DNA from: Hydrogenophaga sp.
Lineage (GTDB): Bacteria; Pseudomonadota; Gammaproteobacteria; Burkholderiales; Burkholderiaceae_C
Direction of reading: 5' to 3'
Assembly (NCBI RefSeq): GCF_030373245.1
Contig: NZ_JAUCZF010000002.1
Location: 310,001 to 374,000, forward strand
Length of the DNA: 64,000 nucleotides
The notes below the pieces were generated by a model. The model saw only the letters and a program-made list of their open reading frames with translations. It had not been told where the DNA came from and searched no databases. This document shows, one piece after another, positions 1 through 8,808 of this stretch. The position numbers and the translations under genes are program-made. Positions within the stretch are counted from its first letter, which is position 1. Each line of letters opens with the position of its first letter.

Positions 1-234
1 GATCCCTGTGCCGATCAGGCCGGCAGCCCGGTCGCGGCCAGCAATTTCAGCTCCCGAGGACAACTTTTCGGCGCAAGGAAGAATGGAGACTTCCGAGCCG
101 TTGCCGAGCTCCCTCCACTGCGGTTGTGCACCCGACAGCGTTCGATGGCGATCGGTTCAGCGGCCAGGGGTGAAAGCAAGCGGGTGCTGCGCACACTTCG
201 ATGGATATGCATGAAGGACCGCTCGCGGTATCGA
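1..234. other. window edge, no gene seen
   Basis: Short open frames here are overlapping, compositionally biased and have no recognisable domain. The stretch lies 3' of the minus-strand hydrolase operon; I see no hairpin followed by a T-tract. A gene could end just outside the window. Confidence 0.4.
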
Positions 235-1224
235 TCATGAGCATGAAGCAGAGACTTCGGCTTTTGCCGCGCTGTGAAGCACAAAGTCGAAACCAGCGCA
301 CAGGGCTGCCAGCTGGACCTCGATGCAAAGCTGAGGGGTCAGTCGGGGGCTGTCTGGGTAGACCTCGGTGGTGGTGACATAGCGGGCTTCGGTCCAGCCG
401 CTGCAGATGCCTTGCGGGCGCTTGAAGGACTGGATCACCCCAGGCTGCACCAGTGGCTTGCCCAGCAGCTCGCCGTTGGCATCGGCCGGGGCAATGTGGG
501 TGAGGCGGCTCACCGCGTCGATGATGGCGGTCTGGAAGGCCGGCTGCGGGCGGCTCTGGTCTGCGAACAGGTAGAAGCCGTCGGGGATGTCACAGGGTTC
601 GAGGGGAGTGGCATCGCGCGCGGCTTTGGCCGGCCGGAACTCGCTGGCATCGGTGTCGGTGGTTTCGTGCAGGTCGATGTGCAGCAGCGGCGTGTCGAAC
701 TGGTTGAGCAGGTCGATCGCATTTTTTGCCTCGGGCGCAGCCGGGATGGGAAGAAAGGCGCGATTGGGATCCACCGCGTGCGGGTTCCAGCGATTGATGG
801 TCTCATAGCTCCACGGGCTCACACAGACCAGGTGCAGGAGGTTAGCGCGCTCTGCATAGTGTGCAAACTTCTCTGCCAGAAACCGCAGGCCACCCAGCAC
901 GCCGCTGCGCTCGTAACCATGGACGCCGCCAGTGACCAGGAAAAACGGCTTGGTCGGGTCCCAGTGTCTGCTCTTGACCGCATGAAGTGCGTAGGCGCCA
1001 AAACCTTCGGCGCGATAGTCCAGGCTGCCGTAGCTGAAACATTCGGCACAGGCTTGAAGGTCCGGGTTGCCGTTCTGTGAAAACAGCCGCCACAGAGGAG
1101 TCACCACGTCGTCCTGGTAACTGCGCTGTACGGTTTGTCGCGCCAGCCAGAGGCGCTTTTCGACATCGCCCCAGGCCTGGCCTGGAGTGCCGATGACATA
1201 GGGAGGTGAGGATGCGTTGGGCAT
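235..1224 (-). CDS. M14-type zinc carboxypeptidase-like hydrolase
   Basis: A 329-residue protein of the M14 / succinylglutamate-desuccinylase-like metallopeptidase group. Visible zinc ligands are H102 and E105 in the motif HGYE, preceded by Gly-Gly-Val, and H186 in DLHETTD; DPNR near residue 155 matches the family's substrate-carboxylate arginine. I chose the ATG at 1224 because it lies 8 nt after the stop of the upstream gene; a 30-codon upstream extension would run into that gene. It is the last gene of an operon with two other zinc hydrolases and an ABC peptide importer, so it probably cleaves an imported amide or peptide in the cytoplasm (no signal peptide). The substrate is not known; the exact subfamily is uncertain. 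Confidence 0.8.
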   Translation of the reverse strand: MPNASSPPYVIGTPGQAWGDVEKRLWLARQTVQRSYQDDVVTPLWRLFSQNGNPDLQACAECFSYGSLDYRAEGFGAYALHAVKSRHWDPTKPFFLVTGGVHGYERSGVLGGLRFLAEKFAHYAERANLLHLVCVSPWSYETINRWNPHAVDPNRAFLPIPAAPEAKNAIDLLNQFDTPLLHIDLHETTDTDASEFRPAKAARDATPLEPCDIPDGFYLFADQSRPQPAFQTAIIDAVSRLTHIAPADANGELLGKPLVQPGVIQSFKRPQGICSGWTEARYVTTTEVYPDSPRLTPQLCIEVQLAALCAGFDFVLHSAAKAEVSASCS

Positions 1225-1232
1225 GGAGCGGG

Positions 1233-2201
1233 TCAGGCGGCTTCGAAGCGGCCGAGCCGAACCATGGTCTGTCCGGGTTTGAAGCGTCGCTGCGTCGGCA
1301 TGATCAGCACGCATTGGTCATACGGGCTGGTCCATGTGTGGGTACCGTCCTGGGCGACCGGGGTGCCCGCCTTGTCGATGATGGACATGGGCACGATGGG
1401 CACCAGAAAACGGAATTCACTCGTGCGGGCGGTGACCGCCTCGGTCACGCGCACCAGGCGCTGCTGTGGGGGCAGGGGCTGGCGCTGGTGAGATCGCACC
1501 CAGTCCTCGCTGGCCAGACCGGTCAGGCCCAGGAATCGGACCAGGCAGTCGCGCGCCACGTCGGCTGCTGCGGCTTCCCAGTGCTGGCCACATTCGATGA
1601 GCAAGGCGCACTGAGGGGCCGCGGCTTCGCCGAAGGCTCCGCGCTCGATCATGCGCAGCCCGGCGGGGTGGCCGGTGTCGATGAGGAGGTCGGCTGGCAT
1701 GCCCAGCGCAGCGGCGTATCGAGCATTCTTCTCCAGCGTGCCGCAGACCATCAAGGGCGCGCAGTGTTCGTTCATGGAGTGGATGTCCAGGATGAGGTCG
1801 GCAGCGTCCACAAAGGGCACCAGCTCGCGCGCCCGGCGCTTTTCGCAGGTGTCGCCGTCTGACAGGGACGCGTCGGCCCAGACGCGGTTGAGGTCTTCGT
1901 CCACAAACCGCGAGATGTAGGGGTCTTGAGGGTCCCAGCGGGCGTGGGCCTCGTGGTTGGCGAATACGACGCAGAGCTGGCCTTTGAGCGGGCGAAAGCC
2001 CTCGGCCAGCAATTCGTCTGCCGCGATCGCGCCACAAAACTCGTTGCCGTGGGTGAGCACCTGCACGTGCACGCGCGGCCCGGGAAGTCCACTGTCGAAC
2101 AGGTGCACAAACGGAACACCGGTGTTGCCCTCGCGCCAGCGGCTGATGTCAGGCGGGTGGATTTCGACTGGCGGGACGGGAGGTATGTCGACTGCGTTCA
2201 T
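1233..2201 (-). CDS. succinylglutamate desuccinylase/aspartoacylase (AstE/AspA) family hydrolase
   Basis: A 322-residue zinc amide hydrolase. HGNE gives the ligands H51 and E54, H141 lies in DIHSMNE, DLNR is at 103-106 and the family signature IECGQHWE is at about 202-209 with the likely catalytic glutamate. These match the aspartoacylase / succinylglutamate desuccinylase family, which hydrolyses N-acyl amino acids. Its ATG overlaps the stop of the N-formylglutamate amidohydrolase-like gene by 4 nt (ATGA), so the two are translationally coupled. No arginine succinyltransferase (ast) genes are nearby, so AstE function is unlikely; a role on an imported N-acyl amino acid is inferred. Confidence 0.85.
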   Translation of the reverse strand: MNAVDIPPVPPVEIHPPDISRWREGNTGVPFVHLFDSGLPGPRVHVQVLTHGNEFCGAIAADELLAEGFRPLKGQLCVVFANHEAHARWDPQDPYISRFVDEDLNRVWADASLSDGDTCEKRRARELVPFVDAADLILDIHSMNEHCAPLMVCGTLEKNARYAAALGMPADLLIDTGHPAGLRMIERGAFGEAAAPQCALLIECGQHWEAAAADVARDCLVRFLGLTGLASEDWVRSHQRQPLPPQQRLVRVTEAVTARTSEFRFLVPIVPMSIIDKAGTPVAQDGTHTWTSPYDQCVLIMPTQRRFKPGQTMVRLGRFEAA

Positions 2202-3085
2202 GGCTTTCTCTCAGGCGGAAAATGGAGGGTGATGTCGGCGATCAGCTGCCGCAGGCGCTGCTGGAGCACGGGGAAATGGTCATTGGGCTGGCCGCTGGCC
2301 ATGTCCATGTAAACGCGCTTGTTGATTTCCAGCTGCAGGCTGTGCCGGCCACGGCCTGGGTCTGCATAGGCGCGCACCAGTTCGACGCCTTTGTAGGGTT
2401 TGTTGATGGCCACGCCATACCCGTGGGCCGCCAGCGCCTGCTGGACAAACGCCGTGAAGGCCCCTGAGCAGGTGGTCCCGTCGCGGTCTCCCAGCACGAA
2501 GTCGGCGCGCAGCGCTCCTGGCCCGCCTTCTCCCATGAGCCCCGATACCGGATTCATCGAGTGGCAGTTGATGTGATAAACGCAGCCAAACTGGTCGTAT
2601 GCCGCATCGAGCAGTTGCTTCAACGCGGCGTGGTACGGCCGGTGGTAGTGCGCAATGCGCCACCGCATCGCCTGCACGGTCAGCGGTGCGGCGTACAAGG
2701 GGCGTCCGTCATCGAGCGTGCGCCAGGCCAGGGCCTTGCCCAATGCGGCCTTGCCACTGGGCTGGTACAGGTCAGGCCAGGGAGCGTCCAGCAGGGTGAG
2801 GTCCACATCACCTTCGTGGCGGTTGGCGTCGATGTAGGTGCGCGGGTACTGTGCCGCCAGCAGGCTGACGCCCAGCTCGGTGGCGGGGTTGTAGAGCGTG
2901 TCGATATGGGTGTCCTGGGCATCGCGCAGGTCTTCATCGGAGAGAATGCAGCCGAAGTCGGGCGGCCGCACTTGGCCAGAGTGCGGCGAGTCCAGCACCA
3001 CGGGCACGCGCGAGGACGTCGGGCCATGGATGTGAAGGACCGAGCTGGGGTCCGGTGGCGTCTGCGCGACGGGGGAAGCAGGCAT
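2198..3085 (-). CDS. N-formylglutamate amidohydrolase family protein
   Basis: A 295-residue protein of the N-formylglutamate amidohydrolase (HutG-type FGase) family, which removes N-formyl groups from glutamate. Family blocks visible are LDSPHSG near residues 31-37, the IDANRHEGDVD block near 100, and YHINCHSMNP near 185. It sits between the ABC ATPase gene (54 nt gap) and the aspartoacylase-like gene (4 nt overlap), and no histidine utilisation (hut) genes are present. A role in hydrolysing a transported N-acyl amino acid rather than in histidine breakdown is therefore more likely; this is inference from context. Confidence 0.85.
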   Translation of the reverse strand: MPASPVAQTPPDPSSVLHIHGPTSSRVPVVLDSPHSGQVRPPDFGCILSDEDLRDAQDTHIDTLYNPATELGVSLLAAQYPRTYIDANRHEGDVDLTLLDAPWPDLYQPSGKAALGKALAWRTLDDGRPLYAAPLTVQAMRWRIAHYHRPYHAALKQLLDAAYDQFGCVYHINCHSMNPVSGLMGEGGPGALRADFVLGDRDGTTCSGAFTAFVQQALAAHGYGVAINKPYKGVELVRAYADPGRGRHSLQLEINKRVYMDMASGQPNDHFPVLQQRLRQLIADITLHFPPERKP

Positions 3086-3139
3086 GGGACGGTGAGTTCA
3101 GGCTGTGCGTGTTCGATGGGTTGGCCAAGTGCCAGGCGT

Positions 3140-4147
3140 TCAGGCGCCAGTGCCGCCCTGCTCCAGATGGCAGGCGATGTGGTGCTGGTCGTTGGTCTCC
3201 ATCAAGGCGGGGCGCTCCGTCTTGCAGCGTGGACCGGCGTGGGGACAGCGCGGGTGAAAGTGGCAGCCGGGCGGTGGGGTCAGCGGCGAGGGGATTTCTC
3301 CCTTGAGTGGCGCAAAGCGCTGATGCCGGTTGCTGATGCTGGGCACATTGGCCAGCAGCGCCTGGGTGTAGGGGTGGCGCGGGGCCGAGAAAATGCGGGT
3401 CGCTGGCGCGCTCTCGACCACGCGCCCCAGGTACATGATGACCACCCGGTCGGAGATGTGGCGCACCACACCCAGGTCGTGACTGATGAACAGGTAGGTG
3501 AGGTTGAGGTCCTTGCGCAAGTCCATGAACAGGTTGAGCACCTGCGCCTGGATCGAGACATCCAGGGCGGCCACGCTTTCGTCGCACACCAGGAAGCGCG
3601 GCTTGACCGCCAGGGCGCGGGCAATGCCGATGCGTGCGCGCTGCCCGCCCGAGAACTGGTGCGGGTAGCGATTGCGGTAGCTGGGGTCAAGGCCCACGCG
3701 GGCCAGGGTCTGCACCACGTAGTCGTCGATCTCGGACGCGGGCACCATGCCGTGCACCTGGGGCGCCTCGCCCACGATGTCGAGCACCCGCATGCGGGGA
3801 TTGAGCGATGACATCGGATCCTGAAAGATCATCTGAACCGCCAGGTTGGCGGCCTTGCGCTCGGCCGCGTTCATGGCCGTGAGAGCCTTGCCCTCAAATT
3901 GCATCTGGCCGGCACTGGCTTCGTGCACACCGGCAACGACACGGCCCAGTGTGGATTTGCCGCAGCCGGACTCGCCCACCAACCCAACCACCTCACCTGG
4001 CATCACGCGCAGGTTGACGCCGTCGACCGCATGAACCACTTCTTCCCGCTGGCTAGCGCCCAGCAGGTTGGCCAGGCGGGCGGCGGTGTCCAGCGGTTTG
4101 ACAAACCGTTTGCTGACCTCGCGCAGTTCGATGATGGGCGTGCTCAT
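3140..4147 (-). CDS. peptide ABC transporter ATP-binding protein (DppF/OppF type)
   Basis: A 335-residue ATPase energising uptake through the two permeases encoded upstream. The Walker A motif GESGCGKST is at about 58-66, the ABC signature SGGQRARIG near 167, and Walker B ends in CDES near 190. The C-terminal oligopeptide/dipeptide extension carries a cysteine cluster (CHFHPRCPHAGPRC). An N-terminal pair of segments before Walker A (residues 22-38) is slightly longer than in some DppF proteins. Start ATG lies 6 nt after the DppD-type gene. Substrate specificity cannot be read from this subunit. Confidence 0.93.
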   Translation of the reverse strand: MSTPIIELREVSKRFVKPLDTAARLANLLGASQREEVVHAVDGVNLRVMPGEVVGLVGESGCGKSTLGRVVAGVHEASAGQMQFEGKALTAMNAAERKAANLAVQMIFQDPMSSLNPRMRVLDIVGEAPQVHGMVPASEIDDYVVQTLARVGLDPSYRNRYPHQFSGGQRARIGIARALAVKPRFLVCDESVAALDVSIQAQVLNLFMDLRKDLNLTYLFISHDLGVVRHISDRVVIMYLGRVVESAPATRIFSAPRHPYTQALLANVPSISNRHQRFAPLKGEIPSPLTPPPGCHFHPRCPHAGPRCKTERPALMETNDQHHIACHLEQGGTGA

Positions 4148-4153
4148 GGCGGA

Positions 4154-5128
4154 TCAGGCGTGTGTCAGGGGGTGGTGGCAGCGCACCAGGCTGCCGTTGG
4201 GCAGGGTCGTGATAGCGGGTGCTGACTGGCGGCACGACTCGCTGGTGTAGCTGCAGCGCGGGGCAAAGGCGCAGCCGGGCGGCAGGCGACCCAGGGAAGG
4301 CGTGGAGCCCGGAATCTGTCGCAGCGGCTGGCCAGGAATGGCCGCTGCAGGCAAGGAGCCGAGCAGACCTTCGGTGTAGGGGTGGCCTTGGCGGTCCAGC
4401 ACATTGTCCACCGTGCCGTACTCCACCACACGCCCTGCGTACATCACGGCCACCTGCTGGGCCAGGCCGGCCACCACCGTGAGGTCGTGCGTGATCCAGA
4501 TCAGCGCGGTGCCGGTCTCGGCGCACAGGTCCTGCATCTCGGCCAGGATCTGGCTCTGGATCGTGACGTCGAGCGCCGTGGTGGGCTCGTCGGCCACGAT
4601 GAGGGACGGGCGGTTGAGGAGAGCAATCGCAATGGCCACGCGCTGGCGCATGCCGCCTGAAAACTGGTGCGGATAGGCGCGCAGGCGCTCGTCGGGTGAG
4701 GGGATGCCGACCTTGACCAGCACCTCACGGGCGCGCGCGAGGGCAGCCTGGTTGCTGACCTTTTCGTGCGCCTGGATGGCTTCGACCATCTGGGTGTCGA
4801 TGCGCAGTACCGGGTTGAGCGTCATCATCGGGTCCTGGAAGATCATGGCCAGCTCTTTGCCGCGCTTTTGCCGCATCGCTTCTTCCGACAGACCCACCAG
4901 CTCATGACCATTGAGCTCGATCGAGCCCGAGACGATGCGCCCCGGCGGATCGATCAGCCCCAGGATGGAAAACCCGGTCACCGACTTGCCCGATCCGGAC
5001 TCGCCGACCAGGCCCAGCACCTGGCCCTTGTGGACATCGAAGGACACGCCATCGACTGCCTTGATCAGGCCCGAACTGGTTTCGAAATGCGTGACCAGAT
5101 CACGCACGCGCAGCACCACGTCGCTCAT
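4154..5128 (-). CDS. peptide ABC transporter ATP-binding protein (DppD/OppD type)
   Basis: A 324-residue ATPase, partner of the DppF-type subunit. Walker A is GESGSGKS near residue 40, the signature SGGMRQRV near 160, Walker B ends DEPTTALD, and a C-terminal oligo/dipeptide domain has the cysteine pattern CAFAPRCSYTSESC. The frame stays open well upstream, but the ATG at 5128, which is 2 nt downstream of the permease stop, starts at the first conserved ABC residues (MSDVVLRVRDL); the upstream part is the antisense of the permease gene. It forms one operon with its neighbours. Confidence 0.93.
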   Translation of the reverse strand: MSDVVLRVRDLVTHFETSSGLIKAVDGVSFDVHKGQVLGLVGESGSGKSVTGFSILGLIDPPGRIVSGSIELNGHELVGLSEEAMRQKRGKELAMIFQDPMMTLNPVLRIDTQMVEAIQAHEKVSNQAALARAREVLVKVGIPSPDERLRAYPHQFSGGMRQRVAIAIALLNRPSLIVADEPTTALDVTIQSQILAEMQDLCAETGTALIWITHDLTVVAGLAQQVAVMYAGRVVEYGTVDNVLDRQGHPYTEGLLGSLPAAAIPGQPLRQIPGSTPSLGRLPPGCAFAPRCSYTSESCRQSAPAITTLPNGSLVRCHHPLTHA

Positions 5129-5130
5129 GC

Positions 5131-6042
5131 TTACCTCTCCAGGCGGGGGTTGAGCACATCGCGGATGCGGTCGCCCACCAGGTTGATGGCAACAATCGTG
5201 ACAAGCAGCGCCACCCCTGGGAAGAAACTGATCCAGTAACGGCCACTGAGCATGTACTGAAAGCCGTTGGAAATCAGTACCCCGAGCGAAGGCTCGGTCT
5301 GCGGCAGCCCCACGCCAAGGAACGACAGGGTGGCCTCCAGCCCAATGGCGCTGGCTGTCTGCACCGTGAAGATCACGATCACCGGCGCCATGCAGTTGGG
5401 CAAGATGTGGCGAAACACCACACGCGCATGCGACAGCCCCAGCGACTGAGCCGCTTCCACATACTCCTTGCGGCGTTCCACCAGCGCACTGCCGCGCACG
5501 GTGCGGGCGTAGTAAGCCCACTGCACCACCACCAGCGCGATGATGATCTTGTCTACCCCCTTGCCCAGGGCAGCCACCAGGATCAGGGCAATCAGAATGG
5601 CGGGCAGGGACAGCTGCAGATCCACCACCCGCATGATGAAGGCCTCCACCTTGCCGCCCGCGTAAGCGGCCAGCAGCCCCATGGAGACCCCGAAGGTGGC
5701 GGCCAGCAGGCCCGCAACGGCGCCCACCAGCAGTGAGATGCGCAGCCCGTAGAGGATGCCGGAATAGAGGTCACGGCCCACGCCGTCGGTGCCCAGCCAG
5801 GCGGTGAAGCCTTCGCCGGTCTGTTCGCCAGGCTCAAGGCGCGAATCCATCAGGTCGACACTGTTGAGGTCGTAGGGGTTCTGTGGCGTGATCCAGGGCG
5901 CCAGCAGGGCCAGCAGCAGGATCAGCAGAAAGACCACCAGCCCGATCACCGCGACCCGGTCCTGCATGAAGGTGCGCGCAAAGCGGCGCCAGGGGGATTC
6001 GCTGTCGGTCACGGGAATGGCGCTGAGACTGGGTTCGGTCAT
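5131..6042 (-). CDS. peptide ABC transporter permease (DppC/OppC type)
   Basis: A 303-residue inner-membrane permease. Transmembrane segment 1 is near residues 27-47 after a cytoplasmic tail, with about five more helices following; the BPD_transp_1 EAA loop is EAAQSLGLSHARVVFRHILP, which contacts the ATPases. I chose ATG 6042, leaving 16 nt to the upstream permease stop, over an in-frame ATG at 6078 that would overlap that gene by 20 nt. The two alternatives differ by only 12 residues. Confidence 0.92.
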   Translation of the reverse strand: MTEPSLSAIPVTDSESPWRRFARTFMQDRVAVIGLVVFLLILLLALLAPWITPQNPYDLNSVDLMDSRLEPGEQTGEGFTAWLGTDGVGRDLYSGILYGLRISLLVGAVAGLLAATFGVSMGLLAAYAGGKVEAFIMRVVDLQLSLPAILIALILVAALGKGVDKIIIALVVVQWAYYARTVRGSALVERRKEYVEAAQSLGLSHARVVFRHILPNCMAPVIVIFTVQTASAIGLEATLSFLGVGLPQTEPSLGVLISNGFQYMLSGRYWISFFPGVALLVTIVAINLVGDRIRDVLNPRLER

Positions 6043-6058
6043 GGTGAAGCTCTTCGTC

Positions 6059-7036
6059 TCAGGCCTTGTTGCCAGCAATGCGCAGTCGCGGATCCAGCAG
6101 CGAATACACGATGTCCACGATCAGGTTGACGACTACGAAGAGCACCACGACCACCATGATGTAGGCCACGATCACGGGGCGGTCCAGCCGCTGGATGGAC
6201 TCAAGCAGGAGCTTGCCCATGCCGGGCCACGCAAAAATGGTCTCCGTCACCACTGAAAAGGCGACCAGTGAACCGAACTCCAGGCCCAGCACGGTCACCA
6301 CGGGGATCATGATGTTCTTGAGGATGTGAACGCCGATGATGCGCGAGGGCTTGAGGCCCTTGGCCCGGGCGAATTTCACGTAGTCCATCAGCGCCACCTC
6401 GCGCACACCAGCGCGTGTGAGGCGGATCACCAGACTGATCTTGGTCGTGGCCAGGTTGAACGCTGGCAAGGCAATGAAGGCCCAGCCTGCCGAGGACAAC
6501 AGGCTGGTCTGGATGCCGAGGAAGGATTCGGTCTCGCCCCGCCCCGTGGCCGGCAGCCAGCCCAGGATGACCGCAAACACCATGATCAGCATCAGGCCGA
6601 CCCAGAACGAGGGCAAAGAAAAACCCAGGATGGAGCCGGCCATGATGGTGCGCGAGGCGGGGTGCTCGGGCTTGAGCCCGGCGAACATGCCCAATGGCAG
6701 CCCGACCAGGATGGCCATGAGCAGTGCCACCAGCGCCAGCTCCATGGTGGCGGGCATGCGGCTGAGGATCAGCTGGATGGCAGGTTGGCCGTGCACGAAC
6801 GAAAGGCCCAGATCCCCCCTGGCCACACCCTTGAGGAAGTACCAGAACTGCTCCCAGATGGGTTTGTCCAGCCCGAGCGCGGCCGCTGTGGCCTCGACGG
6901 CCTGCTGGTCCATGTCGGGCGAGATCAGCATCCAGATCGGGTCGCCGATGACGTTCACGCCGAAGAAGACGAGCACCATCATCACCACGATGACCAGCAG
7001 GGCCTGGCCGATGCGACGTATCAGGAAGGAGAGCAT
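6059..7036 (-). CDS. peptide ABC transporter permease (DppB/OppB type)
   Basis: A 325-residue inner-membrane permease with six predicted helices, the first at about 9-30. The N-terminal signature of DppB proteins (LIRRIGQALLVIVVMM) and the EAA loop near 205-225 (VKFARAKGLKPSRIIGVHILKN) are present. It follows the binding-protein gene by 71 nt and precedes the DppC-type gene, the canonical A-B-C-D-F order. Confidence 0.92.
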   Translation of the reverse strand: MLSFLIRRIGQALLVIVVMMVLVFFGVNVIGDPIWMLISPDMDQQAVEATAAALGLDKPIWEQFWYFLKGVARGDLGLSFVHGQPAIQLILSRMPATMELALVALLMAILVGLPLGMFAGLKPEHPASRTIMAGSILGFSLPSFWVGLMLIMVFAVILGWLPATGRGETESFLGIQTSLLSSAGWAFIALPAFNLATTKISLVIRLTRAGVREVALMDYVKFARAKGLKPSRIIGVHILKNIMIPVVTVLGLEFGSLVAFSVVTETIFAWPGMGKLLLESIQRLDRPVIVAYIMVVVVLFVVVNLIVDIVYSLLDPRLRIAGNKA

Positions 7037-7107
7037 GCGGGTTTCTCTGGGGACTCACATCGCAGGGTGCGCCGCACCCCGGCCGGACCGGGGCGATCGG
7101 GAGCCGA

Positions 7108-8682
7108 TCAGCGGCGGGTAATGCCCGTGGCCAGGGTGTACTCGTCGGCCCGGGCTTCCACCTTGAAACCTTTGCGCGAGGCCCAGACGTTGGTCTGGTA
7201 GTGCGAGGGGATGATGGCGAAATCGTTGAACGCAATCTCGGATGCTTCGGCCAGCAGGGCGGCGCGCTTGGTGTCGTCCACGGTGGCCGAGGCTTCGGTC
7301 AGCTTGGCGTCCAGCGCCGGATTGCTGTAGCGACCGCGGTTGGCCGCACCGGAGCCCTTGGAGCGGTCGAAGGTGCCCATCAGCGAGCGCAACGGGCCCA
7401 AGGTTTCACCGGTCGTAGCACCCCAGCCCAGCAGCATGAAGGAGAACTCGGGTTGGCCGTTGGCCCCTGTGGAAGCGCGGGTGAAGAAGTTGGCCGGCGG
7501 AATGGTTTCGATTTCGGTGTCGATACCCAGGCGGGTGAACATCTGGGCCACCGCCTCGATGATCTTGGTGTCGTTGGTGTAGCGGCCGTTCGGGCCGTGC
7601 ATCTTCATCTTGAAACCGTTGGGGTAACCGGCTTCCGTGAGCAGGCGGCGGGCGCCGGCCAGATCGAAACCGGTGGGTTGCAGCTTCTGTGATGTGCCAA
7701 AGAAACTCTTGGGCAGCACCTGTTCGGCCGGGACGGCGGCACCATCCATCAGGCGCTCGACGATGGCCGGGCGGTTGATGGCCATGGACAGGGCCTGGCG
7801 CACGCGCCGGTCGAGCAACGGGTTCTTGATGGCCGAGCCGTCCTTGGCGGTGATGAACGGGCTGGTCTCGCGGAACTGGTCCATGTGGAAGTAGATGACC
7901 CGGTTGGACAGCGTCTCGGCCATTTCAATGTTGGCGTCGCTCTTGAGGCGCGGGATGTCGGTGGGCGGAACGCCGTCGATGACGTTCACATCCCCGGCCA
8001 GCAAGGCCGCAACCCGGCTGGGCGCCGAGGCGATGAACCGCTTGGTCACGGTTTCCCACTCGGCCTTGGGGCCCCAGTACGCGTTGTTGCGCACCAGAAC
8101 CACCCGGTCGGCGGGCTTGAATTCAGAGAACTTGTAGGGACCGGTACCCCCAAGGCAGCGCAGGGCGTTGAAGTCCTCGGTCGTCGAGGATTCGGCGCAC
8201 TTTTGCGAGACGATCGAGAACCCGGACAGGTTGATGGGCACCAGAGGGGCCGGGCTGGCGGTCTTGACGCGTACAGTGTGGCTGTCCACTTTCTCGAACT
8301 GCATGCCGGCGATGAAGGGGGCGAAGTTGGACGGGGAGCGAGGCACGTTGGGCAGGCGCTTCACCGTGGCCAGCACGTCATCGGCCGTGAAGTCACTGCC
8401 ATCGAAGAACTTCACGCCTTTGCGCAGCTTGAACTCCCAGGTCAGCGGGTCCACGGTGCGCCAGCTCTCTGCCAGGCCAGGTCGGGGTTTCTGGTTCACG
8501 TCCTGCCCTACCAGTGCCTCAAAAACATGGCGCGCCAGCATGTTGTTGGGCGACAGGTTGTGGTAGTGCGGGTCCAGGGAACTGGGCTCGGCCGCAAGAC
8601 CGATGCTGAGGTTCTGCGCAGCGCTCCACAAAGGGACCATGGTGAGGGCGCAGGTGGCGACGAGGAGGCTGGTACGGGCCAT
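7108..8682 (-). CDS. periplasmic solute-binding protein of the peptide ABC importer (DppA/SBP_bac_5)
   Basis: A 524-residue extracytoplasmic binding protein that would capture the substrate for the importer. Residues 1-23 form a signal peptide cleaved after SAA; the mature part starts QNLSIGLAAEPSSLDPHYHN, the typical SBP_bac_5 opening. A GTG lies three codons upstream at 8691, but AGGAG sits 8 nt before the ATG at 8682 and overlaps the GTG, so ATG 8682 is the start. First gene of the operon, divergent from the LysR gene. The ligand is unknown; family members bind dipeptides, oligopeptides, nickel chelates or glutathione. Confidence 0.92.
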   Translation of the reverse strand: MARTSLLVATCALTMVPLWSAAQNLSIGLAAEPSSLDPHYHNLSPNNMLARHVFEALVGQDVNQKPRPGLAESWRTVDPLTWEFKLRKGVKFFDGSDFTADDVLATVKRLPNVPRSPSNFAPFIAGMQFEKVDSHTVRVKTASPAPLVPINLSGFSIVSQKCAESSTTEDFNALRCLGGTGPYKFSEFKPADRVVLVRNNAYWGPKAEWETVTKRFIASAPSRVAALLAGDVNVIDGVPPTDIPRLKSDANIEMAETLSNRVIYFHMDQFRETSPFITAKDGSAIKNPLLDRRVRQALSMAINRPAIVERLMDGAAVPAEQVLPKSFFGTSQKLQPTGFDLAGARRLLTEAGYPNGFKMKMHGPNGRYTNDTKIIEAVAQMFTRLGIDTEIETIPPANFFTRASTGANGQPEFSFMLLGWGATTGETLGPLRSLMGTFDRSKGSGAANRGRYSNPALDAKLTEASATVDDTKRAALLAEASEIAFNDFAIIPSHYQTNVWASRKGFKVEARADEYTLATGITRR

Positions 8683-8808
8683 GAGTTTCACTCCTAGGGT
8701 GTGTGAGAAACGTGAAGAACTGGAGTCTAGGAACTCCGCCCTTGTCCTGACATGCGGACATACCCGGGTAACATATGCATGAATAGTTCAGATAAATTTA
8801 TAAAGTAA
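8683..8808. promoter_or_regulatory. divergent control region between importer operon and LysR gene
   Basis: This 126-nt stretch separates the divergently transcribed binding-protein and LysR genes, the usual place for LysR operators. It is AT-rich near the LysR start and holds the perfect palindrome ATAAATTTAT at 8792-8801, 7 nt before the LysR ATG. TGTCC/GGACA arms surround 8742-8760. No convincing -35/-10 pair is visible, so exact sites are not assigned. Confidence 0.5.

Noticed and set aside
4154..5521. Longer start (5521) for the DppD-type ATPase
   Set aside because: The extra 131 codons overlap the DppC-type permease gene in another frame; ATG 5128 begins exactly at the conserved N-terminus.
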